This document shows, piece after piece, positions 29,423 through 38,899 of a DNA stretch of 64,000 nt (its first letter is position 1; every line of letters begins with the position of its first letter). Made by a program: the position numbers and the translations under genes. The notes beneath the pieces were generated by a model. The model worked only from the letters and a program-made list of their open reading frames with translations, was not told the DNA's origin and made no database searches. This DNA is from Kiloniellaceae bacterium (GTDB lineage: Bacteria > Pseudomonadota > Alphaproteobacteria > Kiloniellales > Kiloniellaceae), in the NCBI GenBank assembly GCA_021776195.1, contig JAJFGK010000077.1, forward strand, positions 35,982 through 99,981, written 5' to 3'.

Positions 29423-30613
29423 TCAGGCCTTGCGCCCGGCCCATTCCTCGTGCATCGCCGTCACGCGGTCCTGCAGGGTCTTGGTCGTCGTGGTCCCGGC
29501 GTAGCCGCAGGCGCGGCATTTGCCCGGCAGATCGCCGCTCAGCAGGCTGGCGCGCAGGGCCCGTGCTTTTGCGCCCTGCATCAGATCGTCGATCGTCGTC
29601 TCGTCGTCCAGGCGGCCGTAGACCTCCGCCATGCCGCAGCAGGAAATGACCCGGCCGTCGCAAGTCACGATGATATGGCTCCAGGGATCGTCGCAGTCGC
29701 GGGTCTGGTCCGCGTCGAGTTCCGTGGTAAAGACCGCGCGGCTTTCGTCGCCGTCGCCGACCCGTGTGGTCCAGGCCCGGTTGTCGCAGCCCTGGCGCGC
29801 CAGGAGGTCGAACTTCTCCAGGATGAAGTCCGGGCAATTGACCTTGATATCGTTGACCGCGGCGAGCCGCAGGGTCTCGCGGATCGCCTCCGATGCCTTT
29901 GACGCGGCCGCGCCGGTCAGGGACATCAGCGGGGTCACGTTGTTCAGCAGGGCCTCGTGCAGCACCACGTCGATGAAGGAAATTTCCTCGGCGAAGATCG
30001 CCGCGAAGGACACCAGATTGGGCAGATCGGCCACCACTTCGGCGGACAGGACCACGTGGAACTTGATCTCGGGCATGGTCAGCCCGTGACGGATCACATG
30101 GGCGTGGATGCGCGAGAGGTTGTAGTTCACCCAAAGCACATCGGTGCCCTGGCGCACGTCGCGCAGCAGGGCGCGGTCGAAGGCGTCGATGGAGACATGC
30201 AGGCGGGGGATCGCTGCCAGGGTGGCGATTTCCGCCTCGTCGAAGCGACGGGCGAGGTTGGTGATGATCTTGCAGCGCGGGACCAGCGGGATCAGCTCAC
30301 GGGCAATGGTCATCCAGTCCGGGTTCATGGTCGGCTCGCCGCCACCGGAAAAGATCAGGTTCTCGACGCTGTTGTGGCGGCAGTAGTCGGCAATCCTGGC
30401 CGCCGTGGCGGGGCTGAGATGCTCGCCCGGCGTGAAGCCAGGCGCGCTTTGGTGACAGTAGCGGCAGCGCGCATTGCAGTGATCGGAGAAGCTGACCGAG
30501 ATCGTTCTGATCCGATGAAATTCGGTCAGGCGGCCCGGCAGGCGGCAAGGCGCCTCGGCGACATCGAGCGACGCGGTCGCATCCGCCTGCGGTCTCGCGG
30601 TTAGGCTCGCCAT
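29423..30613 (-). CDS. orphan radical SAM protein with C-terminal cysteine cluster
   Basis: A 396-residue radical SAM enzyme. The [4Fe-4S] motif is Cys46-x3-Cys50-x2-Cys53 (SDHCNARCRYCHQ), followed by FSGGGEPTMNPDW (SAM-binding GGE). C-terminal cysteines (CDGRVISCCGMAE and GKCRACGYAG) could bind an extra cluster as in SPASM/Twitch enzymes. I start at ATG 30613 after GGGAGA. No precursor peptide or biosynthetic partner is evident beside it. It might modify a peptide or protein encoded elsewhere. Confidence 0.85.
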   Translation of the reverse strand: MASLTARPQADATASLDVAEAPCRLPGRLTEFHRIRTISVSFSDHCNARCRYCHQSAPGFTPGEHLSPATAARIADYCRHNSVENLIFSGGGEPTMNPDWMTIARELIPLVPRCKIITNLARRFDEAEIATLAAIPRLHVSIDAFDRALLRDVRQGTDVLWVNYNLSRIHAHVIRHGLTMPEIKFHVVLSAEVVADLPNLVSFAAIFAEEISFIDVVLHEALLNNVTPLMSLTGAAASKASEAIRETLRLAAVNDIKVNCPDFILEKFDLLARQGCDNRAWTTRVGDGDESRAVFTTELDADQTRDCDDPWSHIIVTCDGRVISCCGMAEVYGRLDDETTIDDLMQGAKARALRASLLSGDLPGKCRACGYAGTTTTKTLQDRVTAMHEEWAGRKA

Positions 30614-30725
30614 GGCACTCTCTCCCTGCAACGGCCGGCAACCGGCCGGGCGTTGCATCGATAAGAGAGGCTAGGCCTTAACGATTGGTTAACCAAGGCT
30701 GGGAAGTTCGGACTAGCAGGGGCGT

Positions 30726-31628
30726 TTACAGCCCGAAACGCCCCCAGAATGTCCGCTCCTCGACAGCGGCCAACAGGTCGTCGGCCCAGCTCGCCGGCAG
30801 GAGCGAAGGCAGGCCGCCCTGCGCGCCGCCGCCTACGCCGAGCCCCAGGCCCGGCAGGGCGATGCCAAAACGACGCTTCAGGAAGCCCTCGCGGTGCTTG
30901 ACCGGCATGATCTTGACCGTCTTGCCATAGCGGGCGCGCAGCACCTCATCGGCCGACCCCAGACTATCGGCCAGGCCCAGCTCGACGGCCTTGGCGCCAG
31001 TCCAGAACTCGCCGTTGAACAAAGCCTTGTCACTGCCCTTCAGCTTGTCGCCCCGGCGCGCCTTGACCCAGTTCTTGAAGGACTCGTGGATTTCCACCTG
31101 GATCCCCTTCAGGCGTTTCACATCCTTGGGGTCTTCCGGCAGGAAGGGATCGAGCAGGGCCTTGCTGTCGCCCGCGGTATAGAGCCGTCGTTCGACGCCG
31201 AGTTTCTCGATCAGCCCGGTCAGGCCGAAGCCGGCCGAGACGACCCCGACGGACCCGATGATCGACGACTCGTTGACCAGAATCTCGTCGCCGGCACAGG
31301 CCAGCCAGTAGCCGCCGGAAGCCGCGACGTCCTCGCAAAAGGCCAGGACCTTGACCTCCTTTTCGGCCGCCAACTGGCGAATACGGCCGCCGATCAGGGC
31401 CGACTGGACCGGCGAGCCACCGGGCGAATTGATCGCCAACGCCACCGCCGCCAAGTGCGGGATCGCAAAGGCTTTCTTGAGCTGTTCCTCCAGAGCCGCC
31501 GCGGTCAGGCCCTCGCGCATGAGCCCGCGGCCACCGATCACCCCATTCAGGCGCAAAAGGGCGACCCGCTTGGGCGGATCTTTGAACCGTTTGAGCGGCA
31601 GATGCTTGAGGATCGGATAGAGGTCCAT
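30726..31628 (-). CDS. S49-family peptidase, SppA-like
   Basis: A 300-residue serine protease of the signal peptide peptidase A (36K) group, which degrades leftover signal peptides at the inner membrane. INSPGGSPVQSALIGGRIRQ and EDVAASGGYWLACAGDEIL (nucleophile Ser in ASGGY) are seen, with a likely general-base Lys in AGDSKALLDP. A clear N-terminal membrane helix is lacking, so it may be peripheral. Monocistronic or transcribed upstream of the radical SAM gene. Confidence 0.9.
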   Translation of the reverse strand: MDLYPILKHLPLKRFKDPPKRVALLRLNGVIGGRGLMREGLTAAALEEQLKKAFAIPHLAAVALAINSPGGSPVQSALIGGRIRQLAAEKEVKVLAFCEDVAASGGYWLACAGDEILVNESSIIGSVGVVSAGFGLTGLIEKLGVERRLYTAGDSKALLDPFLPEDPKDVKRLKGIQVEIHESFKNWVKARRGDKLKGSDKALFNGEFWTGAKAVELGLADSLGSADEVLRARYGKTVKIMPVKHREGFLKRRFGIALPGLGLGVGGGAQGGLPSLLPASWADDLLAAVEERTFWGRFGL

Positions 31629-31754
31629 GGGGGCGTGCCCGGCAGTTGCAGGAAGACCGCCTCTAGATAGGCACTTGCACCCGACTTGCCAACCTGCCGC
31701 CTTGCCGAGGCCGACAGGTCAGGTCGGCTCGAGTGGGACGGCCCGGGCAGACGC

Positions 31755-32876
31755 TCAGCTCCCGGCGCCGCGGGCCGCCACCGGCCAGACCGATTCGACC
31801 CGCTGGCCGCGCAGGCCGACATACCAGTCGTAGAGGTTCACGGTCGGGTCGCAGTGACCCGGCACCAGGAACAGCCGTTCGCCCAGGGCCAGTTCGACGC
31901 CCTCCTCGAGGCTCAGGGTGCCGTGCTCGTCGGAGGGCCCGGCGTAGGTCACCCCCGGGCGCTGCCACAGCGCCGGCGGGCCGGAATCGAAGGCCAGCGC
32001 CTTGAGACCGGCATCGACCACCGCCATGCCCGGCTTGGCTTGGCTCATCACCGTGGCCAGCACGAAGAGGCTGTTGGCGAAAAGCGGCGCGCCGGCGCCA
32101 CCGGCGGTGGCCACCTTGCCATAATCCACGTCCATGAAGGCGTAGGACCCAGCCTGCAACTCCTGCCAGGGCCCGGCCGCGATATCGTGCAGGTGGGTGC
32201 CGGTGCCGCCGCCGGTGACCAGGGGACAGGCGATCCCGGCCTCGGCGAGCGCCGCCAGGCTGGCCTTGGTCTTGGCCGCCGCGCTCTCGACCGCCGCCTT
32301 GCGGGCGCCATCCTCGTAAATGTGCTGGGCGGCGCCGTGGTAGGCTTGCAAGCCGCCGAAGATAAGCCCCGGCGCCGCCTCGATGGCCCGCGCCAGGGGC
32401 ACCGCGGCCGCCCCTGGGGCAACGCCGCAGCGTCCGCCGCCGACATCGACCTCGACCAGGACAGTCAGGTTCGAGCCGGCCTCGGTGGCCGCCTCGCCGA
32501 GCGCCGTCACCTGGGCCGGATCGTCGACACAGACCGAAATCCGAGCCCGGCGCGCCAAGGCGGCCAAACGGGCCAGCTTGGTCGCACCGACCACCTGGTT
32601 GGAGACGAAGACGTCGCGCAGGCCGCCCTGCACCATGATTTCCGCCTCGCCGACCTTCTGACAGCAGACGCCGACGGCGCCGCGGGCGACCTGGTCGAGA
32701 CCGACCAGCGGCGACTTATGGGTCTTGGCGTGGGGCCGCAGGGCGATCTTCGCCTGCTTGGCACAGGCCGCCATGGCGTCGAGGTTGGCCTCGTAGGCAT
32801 CCAGGTCGACGACCAGCGCCGGGGTTTCGATCTCATCCTGGTGCATGCCGACCTGGGCCGGGCGGGGTTGGGTCAT
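31755..32876 (-). CDS. D-threonine aldolase/DSD1-like PLP enzyme
   Basis: A 373-residue fold-type III PLP protein. The alanine-racemase-like N-domain contains LRPHAKTHKSPLVG (PLP Lys) and ETPALVVDLDAYEANLDAM. The C-terminal D-serine dehydratase-like domain ends with FLVPGHCDPTVNLYD (metal His and Cys). Such enzymes cleave D-threonine or D-3-hydroxyaspartate, or act on D-serine. I start at ATG 32876; an upstream ATG lies in a repeat-like stretch. It is 105 bp downstream of aguB. Confidence 0.87.
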   Translation of the reverse strand: MTQPRPAQVGMHQDEIETPALVVDLDAYEANLDAMAACAKQAKIALRPHAKTHKSPLVGLDQVARGAVGVCCQKVGEAEIMVQGGLRDVFVSNQVVGATKLARLAALARRARISVCVDDPAQVTALGEAATEAGSNLTVLVEVDVGGGRCGVAPGAAAVPLARAIEAAPGLIFGGLQAYHGAAQHIYEDGARKAAVESAAAKTKASLAALAEAGIACPLVTGGGTGTHLHDIAAGPWQELQAGSYAFMDVDYGKVATAGGAGAPLFANSLFVLATVMSQAKPGMAVVDAGLKALAFDSGPPALWQRPGVTYAGPSDEHGTLSLEEGVELALGERLFLVPGHCDPTVNLYDWYVGLRGQRVESVWPVAARGAGS

Positions 32877-32981
32877 GGGAGGATCTTCTCGTTCAGTTTC
32901 GGCGATCCGGGCAGTTTCGGCGATCAAGTGCCTGGATCGGCACTGTCCGGTGGCCAGCCAACCGGGTCAAGGACGACGCCG

Positions 32982-33854
32982 TCATGAACCGCCGAGCGCC
33001 AAGAGGTCGCCGTAGACGTCGACCCGGCGGTCGCGGAAAAACCCAAAGCCGGCGCGGTGACGACGGGTCTCGGCCAGATCGACCCGCGCGACCACAATTT
33101 CTCGCTGGTCGCGGCCCGCCTGGCCGAGCAGCGCGCCGCAATGGTCGGCAACGAAGGAAGTGCCGTAGAAGTCGATCGCCCCTCGGTCACCCTGCTCGCG
33201 GCCCACCCGGTTGGAGGCGACCACGGGCACGGCGTTGCAGACGGCGTGACCCTGCATGGCGCGCTGCCAGGCCGGTTGGCTGTCGGGTGCCTCGCCCTCG
33301 AGAATGCTGCCTATTGCCGTGGGATAGAACAGGATCTCCGCGCCCTTCAGGCACATCGCCCGGGCCGCCTCGGGAAACCATTGATCCCAGCAGATGGCGG
33401 CGCCGATGGTGGCATAGCGGGTCTCGAAGGCCTGGAACCCGGTGTCGCCGGGGTTGAAGTAGAACTTCTCCTGATAGCCAAAGCCGTGCGGGATGTGGCT
33501 CTTGCGGTAGTGCCCCACCTGCCGGCCATCGGCGTCGATCACGGCCAGGGCGTTGAAATGCGCGTTGTTTGCGCGCTCGAAGAATGAGACCGGCAGGACG
33601 ACCTCGAGCTCGGCCGCCAGGTCGCTCATCCGCTTGAGGGTCGGGTGGTCCCTGGCCGGCAGTGCCAGTTCGAAATTGGCGGTGCGCTCGTCGATGGGAA
33701 AGTAAGGCGTCTCGTAGAGCTCCTGCAGGAGGATGATCTGGGCGCCCTGCCCGGCCGCGTCGCGGATCAGCTCTTCCGCGGCCTCGACATTGGCCGCCCG
33801 CTCCGGCCCGCAGGCCATCTGGGTGGCCGCCACGGTCACGACTCGCTCGCTCAT
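32982..33854 (-). CDS. aguB: N-carbamoylputrescine amidase
   Basis: A 290-residue nitrilase-superfamily amidase. It hydrolyses N-carbamoylputrescine to putrescine, CO2 and ammonia in the arginine decarboxylase route. The Glu-Lys-Cys triad is in QELYETPYFP, YRKSHIPHGFGYQEK and GAAICWDQWFPEAAR, matching AguB better than other nitrilases. No agmatine deiminase is next to it. A truncated agmatinase gene occurs 12 kb away. Confidence 0.92.
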   Translation of the reverse strand: MSERVVTVAATQMACGPERAANVEAAEELIRDAAGQGAQIILLQELYETPYFPIDERTANFELALPARDHPTLKRMSDLAAELEVVLPVSFFERANNAHFNALAVIDADGRQVGHYRKSHIPHGFGYQEKFYFNPGDTGFQAFETRYATIGAAICWDQWFPEAARAMCLKGAEILFYPTAIGSILEGEAPDSQPAWQRAMQGHAVCNAVPVVASNRVGREQGDRGAIDFYGTSFVADHCGALLGQAGRDQREIVVARVDLAETRRHRAGFGFFRDRRVDVYGDLLALGGS

Positions 33855-33906
33855 GGTCCCTGCCTCCTCGCCTCTGTTCGCGTCGGCCTTGCCCGAGACC
33901 AGTGGA

Positions 33907-34782
33907 TCAGTCCGTCAGGGACAGCCAGACCGGCTGATGATCCGAGCCAACGGCCGCCCGGTCAATCCTCGAAGTCTCGATCCGGGGCGCCAGATCGGGG
34001 CTGACAAAGGCGTAGTCGATGCGGCGCGGCGCGCGCAGACCTTCGAATACCGATTCCGGGCAGGTCACCGCGGGTCCCGCATCGCCGCCCGCCCGCGCCC
34101 AGGCATCGACGAAGCCGTAGCCCGCGGGCGGCACGCCGGTCACCAGATCGTACTCGGCCGAGTCGGGGGTCATGTTGAAGTCGCCGAGCCACAGGGTAGC
34201 CGCCGGCATCGGCGGCGGCGGCGCGCCGCCGGTCCAGTCGTCGCCGCCGATCGCCCCGGGTCCCGACCAGGCGCCGCCCTCGGTCGCGCCCAGGGTCTGC
34301 CACCGCCACAGCTCGCGCAGGTGGGCAAGGCGTTCCTCGGCCGCCAGGTAACCGATATGGATCGACCAGACCCGCAAGGGCGCCAGCGGACAGTCGACGA
34401 CGCCCTCGATAGCGCCCATGGTCATGTTGAAGCGGTCAGGATAGCGGGTCTTGGGCAAAAGGATGGTTCGCGAGGACAGGATCGGCCAGCGCGATAGCAG
34501 CATATCGCCGAACTGCCGGCGCCGGTTGTCGACCGGATGGCCCGGCGGCCGGCCGGGGTTGGCGAGAGCCACATCGAATGACGGGCCGAAGACCCAGTGG
34601 TAGCCCGGCAGCAGGGCCGCGATCTCGGCCGGTTGATCGGCCATATCGCTGCGTTCCCAGTGCCGCTCGACCTCTTGCAGGGCGATGATATCGGCGCCTC
34701 GGATTTCCCCGATACAGCGGGCCAGATCGTATTGCCCGTCTTTGCCCCGCGAGTATTGGATGTTGTAGGTCACACAATGCAT
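33907..34782 (-). CDS. endonuclease/exonuclease/phosphatase family hydrolase
   Basis: A 291-residue EEP-fold protein (DNase I-like phosphodiesterase). Active-site segments: ITY... at the N-terminus with NIQYSRGKDG, ALQEVERHW (metal Glu), WLGDFNMTPDSAEY (Asp-Asn) and VGSDHQPVWLSL (terminal Asp-His). The substrate may be nucleic acid, a phosphoinositide-like lipid or another phosphodiester. No signal peptide is seen. It lies 52 bp upstream of aguB on the same strand. Confidence 0.88.
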   Translation of the reverse strand: MHCVTYNIQYSRGKDGQYDLARCIGEIRGADIIALQEVERHWERSDMADQPAEIAALLPGYHWVFGPSFDVALANPGRPPGHPVDNRRRQFGDMLLSRWPILSSRTILLPKTRYPDRFNMTMGAIEGVVDCPLAPLRVWSIHIGYLAAEERLAHLRELWRWQTLGATEGGAWSGPGAIGGDDWTGGAPPPPMPAATLWLGDFNMTPDSAEYDLVTGVPPAGYGFVDAWARAGGDAGPAVTCPESVFEGLRAPRRIDYAFVSPDLAPRIETSRIDRAAVGSDHQPVWLSLTD

Positions 34783-34800
34783 GACGGTCGCCCCTGCCCC

Positions 34801-34842
34801 CTGTCACTGTCGCTGTCACTGTCGCTGTCGCTGTCGCTGTCG
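34801..34842. repeat. hexanucleotide microsatellite CTGTCR x7
   Basis: Seven consecutive 6-bp units, alternately CTGTCA and CTGTCG. It lies in the region upstream of the minus-strand EEP gene, whose start is at 34782, so slippage could alter its promoter or leader. Confidence 0.85.
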
Positions 34843-34930
34843 GGCCTTTCGATCATGGGCGACCGCGTTCGGTCAAAAGTCAATTTTCGCCTGCCATCAC
34901 GAGATATTGAGCGAGGATTTCTCTTGATTT

Positions 34931-34947
34931 ATGGTGCGATGCACCAT
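34931..34947. promoter_or_regulatory. short palindrome, possible operator
   Basis: ATGGTGC-GAT-GCACCAT is a perfect 7-bp inverted repeat, 33 bp upstream of the 59-residue ORF. It could be a regulator site or a small mRNA hairpin. Confidence 0.4.
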
Positions 34948-34979
34948 AAATATTGCATTGCAGCAATCGGAGACGAACG

Positions 34980-35159
34980 ATGAACGACCGCAATCCCTTC
35001 CCGCACTGCACCGGCGTCGAAGCCGAGGCCTTGAACGAACTTCTGGCCGAGCACGGGCGCGACCTCTACCGTTTTGTCACGGTCAATGAACTGGGCGAAA
35101 TGATCGCCGACCGTGCCATTCGCATCGTCAGGCGCCGGGGTCTGCAGCGGGCCGCTTAG
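34980..35159 (+). CDS. small protein of unknown function
   Basis: A 59-residue ORF beginning MNDRNPFPHC. Its single Cys is at position 10, and helical segments follow (EAEALNELLAEHGRDLYRFV). I do not recognise a family. A GGAG ribosome site lies 9 nt upstream, and an unusual AT-rich patch with a palindrome precedes it. Its 3' end overlaps the convergent PqiA-like gene by 32 bp. Confidence 0.55.
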   Translation: MNDRNPFPHCTGVEAEALNELLAEHGRDLYRFVTVNELGEMIADRAIRIVRRRGLQRAA

Positions 35160-35676
35160 TTCGGCTCAGCGCCCGGCGCGCCAGGGTCGTGATGCGGGCG
35201 ACGACCAGCATCGAGGCCAGCACCGCCGTGCAGAAGATGTAGAGTCCGGCGTGCAGGGTCACGTCCGAAACCAGCGAAACCTTGATAATGACCACGATGA
35301 TGGCGACGACGAAGACGTCGAGCATCGACCACTTGCCGGCGCGCTCCATCAGTCCGGAATAGCGCGCCAGCCAAGGATCGCCGCGCCCCACGCGCCACCA
35401 GACCAGCAAGGCCATAGCGAGCTTGACGGTCGGGATGACCACGGTGAAGAGCCCGACCAGGACGAAGAGCGCGCGCTCGCCATTCTCCAGCAACCGAACC
35501 AGGGCCCCGATAATCGTGATCTGATCGTCGAAGATGAAAAGCGTCTCGACGGTCATCAAGGGCAGGGTCCAGCCGGCCAGAAGCAGCACCGCGGTCAGAC
35601 CGAGAAACACGCCCAAAAAGCGGTCGAATCCACGGTGACTCGTCGCTACAGCCGAACTTTGCCTCGATTCCGCCAC
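35128..35676 (-). CDS. PqiA-like membrane protein
   Basis: A 182-residue protein with four likely membrane helices, consistent with one paraquat-inducible protein A (PqiA) domain: WTLPLMTVETLFIF, then LFTVVIPTVKLAMALLVWW and GKWSMLDVFVVAIIVVIIK. PqiA-type proteins work with MCE lipid transporters, but no MCE protein is seen here. The usual N-terminal cysteine pairs are absent, so it is a short variant. Confidence 0.85.
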   Translation of the reverse strand: MAESRQSSAVATSHRGFDRFLGVFLGLTAVLLLAGWTLPLMTVETLFIFDDQITIIGALVRLLENGERALFVLVGLFTVVIPTVKLAMALLVWWRVGRGDPWLARYSGLMERAGKWSMLDVFVVAIIVVIIKVSLVSDVTLHAGLYIFCTAVLASMLVVARITTLARRALSRTKRPAADPGA

Positions 35677-35951
35677 GCTTGGAGTTTCCTTTCAGCCACC
35701 CGCCGCGCGCCAGGGGCGGCTCACCGACTGGCGCTAACTGCTAGATATAGACCGCCGCCAGCCGAGGTCACGCAAAAAGCTGCCGCCCCCTGGACCGGCG
35801 GGGCCACTCTTTTTCCTTTGCCGCAAAACAACAAAACCGCTAGTCACCTGGGGACAGGAACCGAGCGTCGGCGATGGTGCGGTACCCGTCATGGCTCCAA
35901 CGACCATCGCCCCAGCCGGCATCGTCTGACAGTGGCCTTCCAGAGCAAGTC

Positions 35952-37168
35952 ATGAGCAACAAGCGCGCTGGCGAATGGAGTCTCTTGCCGACCGGGTTGC
36001 AGGACCTCCTGCCGCCCGAGGCCAGTCACGAGGCCGCCTGTGTGGCCCGGTTGCTGGAACGCTTCGCCGCCCAGGGCTATCACCAGGTCAAACCACCCCT
36101 GTTGGAGTTCGAGGACGCTCTCCTGTCGGGCACAGGCGTTGCGCTGGCACCGCGAACCTTCCGCCTGATGGACCCGGTCAGCCAACGCATGATGGGTCTG
36201 AGAGCCGATATCACGCCACAGGTCGTGCGTCTCGCCGCCAGCCGCCTGGCCATGAGCGAGCGCCCCTTGCGGCTCTGCTATGCCGGCGAAGTGCTTCAGG
36301 TCCGGGGCAGCCAGCTGCGTCCCGAACGCCAGTTCACCCAGGTCGGCGTGGAGCTGATCGAGGCCGAACAGCCGGCCGCCGACGCCGAGGTGATCGCGCT
36401 TGGCGCCGATGCCTTGTTGGCGCTCGGCGTGCGGGACCTTTCGGTCGATCTCAACCTGCCGCCCCTGGTCCAGTCCATCGCCGAGACCCTCGGCCTCTCC
36501 CCCGACATCATCCAGGCGCTGCGCGGCGCCCTCGATCACAAGGACGCGGCCGCGGTCAGCGCCGCCGCCGGCGCCGAGGCCGGGCCCTTTCTCGCACTCC
36601 TGCGCGCTGCCGGGCCGGCCGAGGATGCTCTCGAGCGGCTGGCCGGCCTCGACCTGCCCCCAGCCGCGAAGCAAGAGGTCGACCGGCTGACCGCGGTGGC
36701 CGCTGGCGTTCTGGCGCTGCAGCCGGGCCTATCGATGACACTCGATCCGGTCGAGCATCGCGGCTTCGAGTACCAGACCGGCATCAGCTTTACCTACTTC
36801 GCCCGCGGCGTGCGCGGCGAACTCGGCCGCGGCGGCCGCTACGAAACGCCGGTCGCGCCGGCCCCGGACGCCGCCTCCAGGCCCTCGTCGACGGGCTTTA
36901 CGATCTTCATGGACAGCGTCATGCGCGCGGTGCCGGCCACGGCGCCTCCGGACATGGTGTTCCTGCCCAGCGGAACCGATCCGCGGGAGGGCCGGCGGCT
37001 GCGCGAGGCCGGACAGCGGACGGTCGCCGCTTTGGACGACGGGCGGCCGGCCGACGAGGAAGCAAGGCGGATGGGCTGTTCGCACATCTGGCAAGGCGGC
37101 CGGATAATGGCGCTTTCAGACCAGACGGAACCAGAAGACGAGAGCGACGCAAAGGGAGCGAAACGGTA

Positions 37169-37169
<1 letters not shown>
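35952..37169 (+). CDS. hisZ: ATP phosphoribosyltransferase regulatory subunit HisZ
   Basis: A 405-residue class II aminoacyl-tRNA-synthetase-like protein without synthetase activity. It partners HisG(short) in the first step of histidine synthesis. [20 protein letters not shown] and [14 protein letters not shown] are motif-2-like regions, and [16 protein letters not shown] corresponds to the histidine-binding site. ATG 35952 is used; earlier in-frame ATGs add unconserved residues. The stop overlaps the purA start by one base (TAATG). hisG is not in the window. Confidence 0.93.
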
Positions 37170-38461
<1,292 letters not shown>

Positions 38462-38748
38462 AGCACTACTTTGCTACATGGAACCATTTGACCGGGATTA
38501 TTTTGCCTTCTGGCAAGGCGCGCTTCGAAGAGCGATACGCGTATCGGTCGAGAAGCGGAACGCGGCCAGAAGACAAAAGAACCCGGCCTTCGGTGGGCCA
38601 TAGGCGAACCCCCTCTGCCACTGGGGGGTGCGTTCCGCGGCTTGCCCGATGCCCAATCTCCAAGACCGGGAGCATCGCGCCGCACAGCGCGCCTTCCCGA
38701 ATGATCGCCTATGACCCATCAAATGATTCCATGTAACGAAGTAGTGCT
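38462..38748. mobile_element. 287-bp MITE with 30-bp inverted repeats and CTAG duplication
   Basis: Terminal inverted repeats AGCACTACTTTGCTACATGG... (38462-38491) and its complement (38719-38748) match at 27 of 30 positions. CTAG flanks both ends (38458-38461 and 38749-38752), a YTAR-type duplication as produced by IS5-group transposases. No transposase is encoded inside, so it is a non-autonomous element. Confidence 0.85.
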
Positions 38749-38899
38749 CTAGGCATGCAAACGCCGGTTTTGCGGGCCTGACGCGTGCGGTCTTAACGAT
38801 CTCTTTGCCATATATCGCTTTACTGCTGAATGAAGTGCGCGGCCCGGTTTCCGGCGCCGTCGCGTTGGCTCGACCTCGTTCAAAAGTTCTCTGGATTTC

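Noticed and set aside
34801..34842. CTGTCR repeat considered as a CRISPR-like array
   Set aside because: The units are six bases without spacers; it is a microsatellite. No CRISPR array was seen in the window.
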